Source of the DNA: CAYUET01 sp964443875
GTDB taxonomy: Bacteria; Auribacterota; JAFGBW01
Assembly (NCBI GenBank): GCA_964443875.1
Contig: CAYUET010000041.1
Span: 1 to 20,302, forward strand
Direction: 5' to 3'
Length of the DNA: 20,302 bases
Positions 15,101 to 20,302 of the stretch are shown piece by piece (position 1 is the first letter of the stretch; each line of letters begins with the position of its first letter). A program made the translations under genes and the position numbers. The notes below the pieces were generated by a model, which saw only the letters and a list, made by a program, of their open reading frames with translations, had not been told where the DNA came from and made no database searches.

Positions 15101-18100
15101 AAAAGAGTACCAATACCCGAAAATTACGAATAAACAGGAACTTTGTACAATGGATAATAAGCTCTATGCAATTCCTACACAATCCGGGGCGAATTATTCA
15201 AAGAGCGTCCTTTCGAGGATAAGCATGGTGGATTTACCTTCGGGACAATTTACCTTAAATCACTCCATTGCTTCGGAGCAGAAAATAGTTATGAATTATT
15301 TGAGTAGTACGGTGAATATGGGAAGGGTTTTTCAGGTCGAGGCGGATAATTCCTTAGCGAATATAAACACTAATAAAAATGTTAAAAATATCTTTAAGTT
15401 TCAGGGAAATGAAATTGTTAAATACTATAAATCTTCTGCGGATAAACAAATTACCCGGATTTATTCAAATCTCAAAAGGTTCAGAAAAGGGAAAGAGGAA
15501 GAGCTGAAAACAGGAATTTATAATTATTCGATAGAGAACGAAACTCCGGCCAGAAATGAGTATTATCGGGCTAGTCGTTTTGGAGGAATGTATATTATAG
15601 CTAGTCCGACAGGAGTTTATGAAGATAATCCCATCGGGCAGACATTAGATGGCTATCTTTCATTAATCAATCGGGTTCAATCGGAATTCGGTTCAGGATG
15701 GGGTGTTTCGTCAGCAGAAAAAGTAATTCGGGGGGGAATGAATTCTTTGGCTATTGATCATGGCGGTCAATCGGTTTCTTTTTCCCCAATGCCTGCAAAA
15801 GACGTATATAATAATTTTTCTTACGCTAATAATGATAGATGGGGTGGGATAGAAATCAATATTTATGATGGCAACGGTTTTTCAATCGAAAGTACTTCTT
15901 TAACCCCTTTTTCAGATTCTTCGACGGTTTCCGCCGTTGTTGTTGATTTTAATCAGGATGGAAAAGAGGATATTCTTGTCTTCAACGGTGAAACTCCTGA
16001 AATAAAGTTGTTTTTAAATATAATGGACAAAAGGGTGAAGGATGGCGATCCTTTTTTTGAAGAGAAGGATTTGAATATATCAAACATGGAGGTTTTAAAT
16101 AACTGTTATTTAAAAAGTCCTTTTAAATCCGATTTTAATAAGGATGGATATGAAGATGTTTTGTTTACGAGTTATTCAGAAGGAGGAGGGTACAATCTTT
16201 ATGCTCTTCAAAATAATAAAGGGACGGATGGATTAATAAAGCATATCTTATCCGGCCAATACTATGTCAAAGCTGAAGGCGATTTTAACGGGGATAAAAA
16301 AATTGACTTCATTGTTGGAAACAGTTCGGAAAAAAATGCCCGTTATTTTCCCATTTATGGAACGGATTCTCTTTTTGTTTTGGGAAGTGAAACTGCTAGC
16401 GGGTCAGAATATATTCGCGATATTTATGTTAAGGATATTAATCATGATGGATGCGATGATTTGATCGTTAATATGAAACGAATAAGTGGTGTTGGCTATG
16501 GATATGGAGGAACTGATTATGATGAAGAACCAGATACGGTTGATCATCATATTGTGAGGCGATACCTTGCAGACTTGAGAGGAAATTTGCCATTGATTGG
16601 TGATATTCTATATGAAAATTACGAAATGAGCGGAAATTGTGCAGTGGGGAATTTCACTTCGGAGAATGATGAAGATATTGTTGTTCTTTCGTGTAACCCA
16701 TATCGTGAGACGATTATTACAATTTTAAAAGCGGATCCCTTAGGTGGATATGTTACATTGCCTTCAGTGCAGACCGTTTATAATTACGACGAAACTTTGA
16801 GTCAGCAGGTGAAAGCTTTGGATTTTAATAATGACGATAAACTGGATATACTTTGGTTGAATGGCGGGCACTTTTCAAGCCTGATGGGGGATGGTAAAGG
16901 AGGTTTTTTGGAAGGTTTTAATAATTATAACTTTTATACTGATATAAAGACAATAGGTCTTTCTTCCTTTAATCATTTTGGAAAAACTATTTTTCGGTAC
17001 AAAGGGCAATCCGGGGATGATTCCATTCTGTCGATAGATGAAAATGCGGAATTCCGCTACAGAAGGCTTATGAAAGATCGTTCTGTGCATTATTATAATG
17101 ATGAAGGATTGTTAATGGTTGTGGAGGATGCGGGCGGAAATCGCACCAAATACAGTTATATTGACGCCAATGAGGATGAAAAGATTGAAGAACTTGAAAA
17201 AATTGAGTCTCCGACTGGGAAGATCACTTCATTCAAATATCTTTCGGGCAAGCTTTCGGAAATTTCAGATTCTTCCGGCCGTAAAACAACGTTTACCTAT
17301 AACCCCAATGGGGACTTAACAAATATCATTAATCCTGATGGAACTGAGAAAAAATTTGAATATGATTCAAAGCATTTGATGACAAAATTTACCGATGAAT
17401 GTGGAAGAGAAACAAAATATATTTATTCGGATGAAGGAATGCTTTTAAAGGAAATTGGTGAAAAACGAATTGAAACAGAAATGAATGAAGATGGAAGCAT
17501 TAAAGAGGAACGGGAGAAGGAAAAGACTATTCTTTATACACCTGAAAAAAGTATAGGTGTTCCATTCAAAGATAATGAAGGAACAGAAAATAATCCCTAT
17601 CCGAACCAGAAAGAGGAAGATTTAAAATTTAAAATTTCTATAAACGGTTACCCGGAAGCAGTATCCGGAAAGGTGAATGAATTCGACTCCATTATTTCAG
17701 TGACAGATGAACTGGGAAAAATAACAGCCTTTGACAGGGATTCCAATGATAGAATTACAAAAATCACCAAACCCAATCTGGCCGAGTATGACATGGGCTA
17801 TGATGTCTATGGAAATCTGATTTCCAAGAAAGACCTGTTTGTGGGTGCGGAATATAAATATGAATATGAAGACTATTGGATGCAGCTTAAAAAGGTAATT
17901 ACTCCTGAATTTAAAACGTATGAATTCGAATATTTGAATGAAGTGGTTGAATCCCAGCACAGACCTTTAATGACCAAGATTAAAGACCCGCTGAATCAGG
18001 AATTGAGCTATGAGTACGGAGATTTTGGATTATTTAAAAATCTTTTAAAAAAGAAAACCGATCGCCGGGAAAATTCAATTGAATACGATTATAATTCAGA

Positions 18101-20302
18101 GGGTAAGGTTTCACAAGTGAGCGCCCTTGTAACCCGCAAGGATGAAAACGGGAACGACATTTCAGAAACCGTCACTATTGAATTTGAATATGACCGATAC
18201 AACCGGCTTTCCAAAATGACTGATCCCAGAGGTAATATTTATAGTTATGATTATGACCTGATGGATAGACCGGTTCGCACGATTTACCCGGACAATTCCG
18301 AATCATTAATCGAATATGATGACTCCGGACGCGTAACTAAAACTACTGACCGTGATGGGAAAACCACAGAATATCTTTATGACCCAAGCGGCAGGCTTAC
18401 AGGTGTAAAGGATGCACTGGGAAATGAAACTACATACCATTATGACGGAAAGGACAGGCTTGCTTATACGGAAGACGCGGAAGGTAATAGGACCCGTTAC
18501 TGGTTTAATGAAAAGAACCAGTTGACCAAGATGTGGAATGAGGATGATCTTTGCACGTTCTATCAATATGACGACAACGGGAATATTATTAAAATCAATA
18601 AAGGCGGGCAGAAGCTAGGGGATACCTATACAGGTGGTGCGGAATGGGATTTTACCTACGACAAATCAGATCGTCTTATTAAACTTGCGTTTCCGAAAGG
18701 ATCAGGTTCCTCCGGAACAACTGTGAATGAAGACGGAACAACAATAATAGATGACAACAGACCTTCTGTGGGAATTCAGTATGATAAGGAAGGCAACCGG
18801 ACAAAAATAGCACATCAGGTGACTATTATGGAGCTTAACGGGGAAAACCTCGTCAGTGGTGAAAGGGAGACGGATTTTGAATTCGATCAATTGAATCGCG
18901 TTGAACAAGTAACTTTCCCGGATAATACTACTATCCGATATGTCTATGACGGTAACAATAATGTGACAAGCGAAAAAAGTCGAAATGAGACATGGTGGGA
19001 ATTTACCTTTGATGAATTGAACCGTATAACGGATATATTTAATCCGCTTCAGGAATGCACCTCCCATATTCAGTATGATACTGCTTCCAATCGCATTGCT
19101 GAGACTGATGCACTTGGGCGGACAAACCGCTTTGAATATGATGTGAACGACCGGGTAAAGAAAATTACGGATGCTTTGGGGATGAACCGCATGCAGGAGT
19201 ATAGCGCAGCCGGGGATGTCTTGAAAATTATCGACAGAAATGGAATTGTTAAGGAAAATTTTTATGATGATCTGCACCGGATTATGAAGATTGTAGAAAA
19301 TGCCGAAGGCGCGGAAGGTGAAAAACGCGTGACAGAATACGGCTACAACAAAGTGGGTAATACGGAATGGGTCAGGGATGCCAACGGTCAGGAAACACAC
19401 ATGACTTATGATGCCATGAACCGTCTGAAAAAAAGAACCCTGCCTGATCAGAACGAATATTCTTTTGATTATTCCAAATATGGGTATCTTTCTAAAGTCA
19501 CCACCCCTCTGGGCAGTATACACTATGACTATGACCTTCGAGGAAACAGGGTTTCCAAAACCCTGTCAGGTGAATCCTGCACCTACAAATATAATAAATA
19601 CAACAATATGACCTATTCAGCAAACGGGAATGCGGAATGGGTATACGCCTACGATGATGTTGAGCGCATTACAGATGCGGATTTAAATATAAACGGACAG
19701 ATCTATGGAATTGACTATGTGTACAATAACGCCAGATTGAGTTCAGTGACTACCCCAGCAGGCAGTGTGGCCTACGCCTACAATGATGCCGACCGTATTA
19801 CGCAAATTTCCACCAGCGACGGGCAGAGCTTTGGGTACACCTACTCCGCAGCCGGGGAGGTACTCGGCAAGACAAGACCCAATGGAGTTAATGAAGCCAA
19901 CACCTTCAATGAACTGGGAAGACTGGTCTCCATTGCGGATACGCTGAACACCAGGAATTTACTTACGTTGAACTATCAGTACGATAACGAAGGGAACAAG
20001 CTTTCAGAGATAAAGTCATTCCCCGGCTTGACCGGGGAATCCAGTGTTGGGAAGCTCTATCAATACGATAATTTATACAGGCTCAAAGGCGAAAAGGTTA
20101 TTGATCCCTCAGCTTATGCAGGGGTTCCCACGTTCGACAATGCGCCGACATTTATGCAACTGACCAATCTTGACCTCGACCTTTTGGGTAACCGTAAGAC
20201 TGTAACCAAGCAGGACGGAACTGGGGCAGTTTTAAGCGAGGAGAAATACAATACCTCCGGCGGAATGTATAGTGCTGATCCGACCAGTAAAATCAACACA
20301 GT
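12138..20302 (+). CDS. Giant secreted multi-domain RHS/YD-repeat protein (C-terminus beyond window)
   Basis: One frame stays open for 2721 codons plus two bases, to the window end. AAGGA lies five bases before the ATG. Modules in order (approximate residues): signal peptide 1-22; charged helical segment 95-160; three HYR modules starting at 174, 251 and 328; Ig/OmpL47-like modules starting at 406 and 490; a Glucodextranase_B-like module at 574-650; a further Ig-like module from 655; a carboxypeptidase-regulatory-like module from 765 (YLTGRVLNSRTQAPLHGVKI); a ZU5-like module at 848-985 (EGGTYTHSQGLIEVEFPAGAL, ending HFT at 972-974); and five FG-GAP/VCBS loops of D-x-N-x-D-x3-D type starting at 1270, 1332, 1382, 1433 and 1562. 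RHS/YD repeats of about 20 residues (Y-x-Y-D-x2-G/D-R) run from about 1640 to the end. Known RHS proteins form closed shells enclosing a toxic or effector C-terminus. The tip and any immunity gene are not in view, so the function as toxin or adhesin is open. GC content rises toward the YD part. Confidence 0.9.
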   Translation, partial: MKKHTVTLICLLLFLVGKGFAAREGISITTEKEVYSLSEEAIFKVMIGNPLSHEIIKAFYPSAENPVLLSRLSKREYGFKTGKLETSGEKTLCVQIFKKAHEQQIKHLEREKAILTALITEYSSFLRHYPHLRCILFRLIGLLSEKLEMIEKRIERLKKPVAEASKTIRVEFSDTEAPVFAPLADMEVEATGSETAVTLPVPVVTDNSDPNPVVTCDAPSLFSLGTTPVTWTAKDASGNTGSLTIQVTVTDTTPPSIKAISDITQEATGILTDIALPTPEVSDLVDASPSVIVNAPESFALGSTTVTVTAKDDSNNTASLSYVVTIIDTTGPIFGGLQDVSLEATAPFTSVDLSGITASDLVDGAVSVTSDAPVSGFPVGITQVNFSAKDSNNNISNASIQVAIKDTTAPSTTHDYNSSAEWSRESVTLHFQATDNASGVKTTYYTLNNGPEITGNTLELNSDGVYHITYQSEDMAGNREVLKTLTIKIDAIPPTLTASMNPVPNAKGWNNVDTEVIFAANDALSGVESVLSPITVTTEGKGQVITGIAKDKAGNEASVSVTVNLDKTGPVLTVSKPLNQIETREDHVFVEGLVSDVNTVRVTVNGAETAVVDGGFLTDVQLLEGENQIIVSAEDESGLATSNTVLVTRLPTGIPPVINIISPKPELFPNGFAVVKIQWSDENGAIKSDSAKILLNGVDITSKFTKDSEGASYTFGQTDYLSGGEYDLEVSVENEIGLKGTQSSHFSVADKPILSAPIETKSSAYLTGRVLNSRTQAPLHGVKIGLHGNTTEAVYSGEDGYYSLPVNETAEYKVIIETSGYSYAIKEVNVESLSCDYTVDTAYLTPIDTAVAVITSEGGTYTHSQGLIEVEFPAGALNEGQTIEARSIWYEKAEELPGKLPITTAFTYCIDLLPDGVVFNVPVKVRHKNTRGFAPETPVPVGCYYKNLGRWLNESMGVVDTTGEWVEFETTHFTPYDTNMPAMYLNKLKEYQYPKITNKQELCTMDNKLYAIPTQSGANYSKSVLSRISMVDLPSGQFTLNHSIASEQKIVMNYLSSTVNMGRVFQVEADNSLANINTNKNVKNIFKFQGNEIVKYYKSSADKQITRIYSNLKRFRKGKEEELKTGIYNYSIENETPARNEYYRASRFGGMYIIASPTGVYEDNPIGQTLDGYLSLINRVQSEFGSGWGVSSAEKVIRGGMNSLAIDHGGQSVSFSPMPAKDVYNNFSYANNDRWGGIEINIYDGNGFSIESTSLTPFSDSSTVSAVVVDFNQDGKEDILVFNGETPEIKLFLNIMDKRVKDGDPFFEEKDLNISNMEVLNNCYLKSPFKSDFNKDGYEDVLFTSYSEGGGYNLYALQNNKGTDGLIKHILSGQYYVKAEGDFNGDKKIDFIVGNSSEKNARYFPIYGTDSLFVLGSETASGSEYIRDIYVKDINHDGCDDLIVNMKRISGVGYGYGGTDYDEEPDTVDHHIVRRYLADLRGNLPLIGDILYENYEMSGNCAVGNFTSENDEDIVVLSCNPYRETIITILKADPLGGYVTLPSVQTVYNYDETLSQQVKALDFNNDDKLDILWLNGGHFSSLMGDGKGGFLEGFNNYNFYTDIKTIGLSSFNHFGKTIFRYKGQSGDDSILSIDENAEFRYRRLMKDRSVHYYNDEGLLMVVEDAGGNRTKYSYIDANEDEKIEELEKIESPTGKITSFKYLSGKLSEISDSSGRKTTFTYNPNGDLTNIINPDGTEKKFEYDSKHLMTKFTDECGRETKYIYSDEGMLLKEIGEKRIETEMNEDGSIKEEREKEKTILYTPEKSIGVPFKDNEGTENNPYPNQKEEDLKFKISINGYPEAVSGKVNEFDSIISVTDELGKITAFDRDSNDRITKITKPNLAEYDMGYDVYGNLISKKDLFVGAEYKYEYEDYWMQLKKVITPEFKTYEFEYLNEVVESQHRPLMTKIKDPLNQELSYEYGDFGLFKNLLKKKTDRRENSIEYDYNSEGKVSQVSALVTRKDENGNDISETVTIEFEYDRYNRLSKMTDPRGNIYSYDYDLMDRPVRTIYPDNSESLIEYDDSGRVTKTTDRDGKTTEYLYDPSGRLTGVKDALGNETTYHYDGKDRLAYTEDAEGNRTRYWFNEKNQLTKMWNEDDLCTFYQYDDNGNIIKINKGGQKLGDTYTGGAEWDFTYDKSDRLIKLAFPKGSGSSGTTVNEDGTTIIDDNRPSVGIQYDKEGNRTKIAHQVTIMELNGENLVSGERETDFEFDQLNRVEQVTFPDNTTIRYVYDGNNNVTSEKSRNETWWEFTFDELNRITDIFNPLQECTSHIQYDTASNRIAETDALGRTNRFEYDVNDRVKKITDALGMNRMQEYSAAGDVLKIIDRNGIVKENFYDDLHRIMKIVENAEGAEGEKRVTEYGYNKVGNTEWVRDANGQETHMTYDAMNRLKKRTLPDQNEYSFDYSKYGYLSKVTTPLGSIHYDYDLRGNRVSKTLSGESCTYKYNKYNNMTYSANGNAEWVYAYDDVERITDADLNINGQIYGIDYVYNNARLSSVTTPAGSVAYAYNDADRITQISTSDGQSFGYTYSAAGEVLGKTRPNGVNEANTFNELGRLVSIADTLNTRNLLTLNYQYDNEGNKLSEIKSFPGLTGESSVGKLYQYDNLYRLKGEKVIDPSAYAGVPTFDNAPTFMQLTNLDLDLLGNRKTVTKQDGTGAVLSEEKYNTSGGMYSADPTSKINT
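20015..20044 (+). repeat. Palindromic repeat-like element inserted in frame in the RHS coding sequence
   Basis: The element runs from GTCATTCCCCGG through CTTGA to CCGGGGAATCCAG. Its 9-bp perfect stem (20018-20026 with 20032-20040) encloses a 5-nt loop. It closely resembles a palindrome dispersed in many proteobacterial genomes (read in reverse, CTGGATTCCCCGG...). It is 30 nt long, so the reading frame is kept, adding a peptide around SFPGLTGES. The YD period here is about 28 residues rather than 20-21, consistent with an insertion. Confidence 0.7.

Noticed and set aside
18702..19523. 273-codon open frame on the minus strand
   Set aside because: It lies entirely antisense to the intact RHS frame. 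Its peptide is a hydrophobic, His/Ile/Phe-rich reverse reading typical of the complement of YD repeats, and it has no sensible ribosome site.
12657..20302. CRISPR array or tandem DNA repeat in the RHS gene
   Set aside because: The periodicity is at protein level (YD and HYR modules) with diverged codons; there are no identical short repeats with regular spacers.

Overview
The window is a scaffolded draft contig: two 10-base N runs, at 3015-3024 and 7392-7401, mark assembly gaps. The gene content suggests a Gram-negative, diderm, sigma-54-using bacterium: a TonB-like protein, a C-terminal-Phe outer-membrane protein, a consensus -24/-12 promoter, an ammonium transporter beside a PII variant, and a FIST sensor. 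The overall style resembles Desulfobacterota (deltaproteobacteria). That placement is inference with modest confidence, because no rRNA or marker gene is present.

The left part (1 to about 8.3 kb) looks like ordinary chromosome of balanced base composition. It holds a FIST-domain sensor fragment (minus strand, cut by the window edge), a TonB-family protein and proA (plus strand), then a minus-strand nitrogen operon: TorF-type porin, amt, PII. A near-perfect sigma-54 promoter drives this operon, and a striking pair of dyads lies where an enhancer would be expected. The PII protein lacks the Tyr51 that GlnD uridylylates. Between proA and the PII gene lies a short piece of a CocE/NonD (S15) hydrolase gene, bounded by a 17-base repeat and an N gap. 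It is probably an assembly intruder, because the operon's terminator hairpin lies on its far side. Next comes a tight minus-strand operon: xseA (with an internal gap), a SAM methyltransferase and a PHP-like protein.

From about 8.3 kb the DNA becomes clearly AT-richer and accessory in character. A 61-62 bp imperfect direct repeat brackets a polytopic membrane protein of unknown function. A GT-C-like membrane glycosyltransferase candidate follows, diverging by only 24 bp from a variant CDP-alcohol phosphatidyltransferase. A strong GC hairpin then precedes the last gene.

The last 8.2 kb is one uninterrupted reading frame of at least 2721 codons, running off the window. It encodes a giant secreted protein: signal peptide, helical segment, three HYR modules, several Ig-like modules, a carboxypeptidase-regulatory-like module, a ZU5-like module ending in a His-Phe-Thr motif, FG-GAP/VCBS calcium-loop repeats, and a very long RHS/YD-repeat region. 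A palindromic repeat-like element appears to have inserted in frame within the YD region. The C-terminus, where an RHS toxin tip and immunity gene would lie, is not in the window. The strongest leads are this RHS protein (possible autoprocessing site, in-frame palindrome) and the twin operators upstream of the sigma-54 nitrogen operon.
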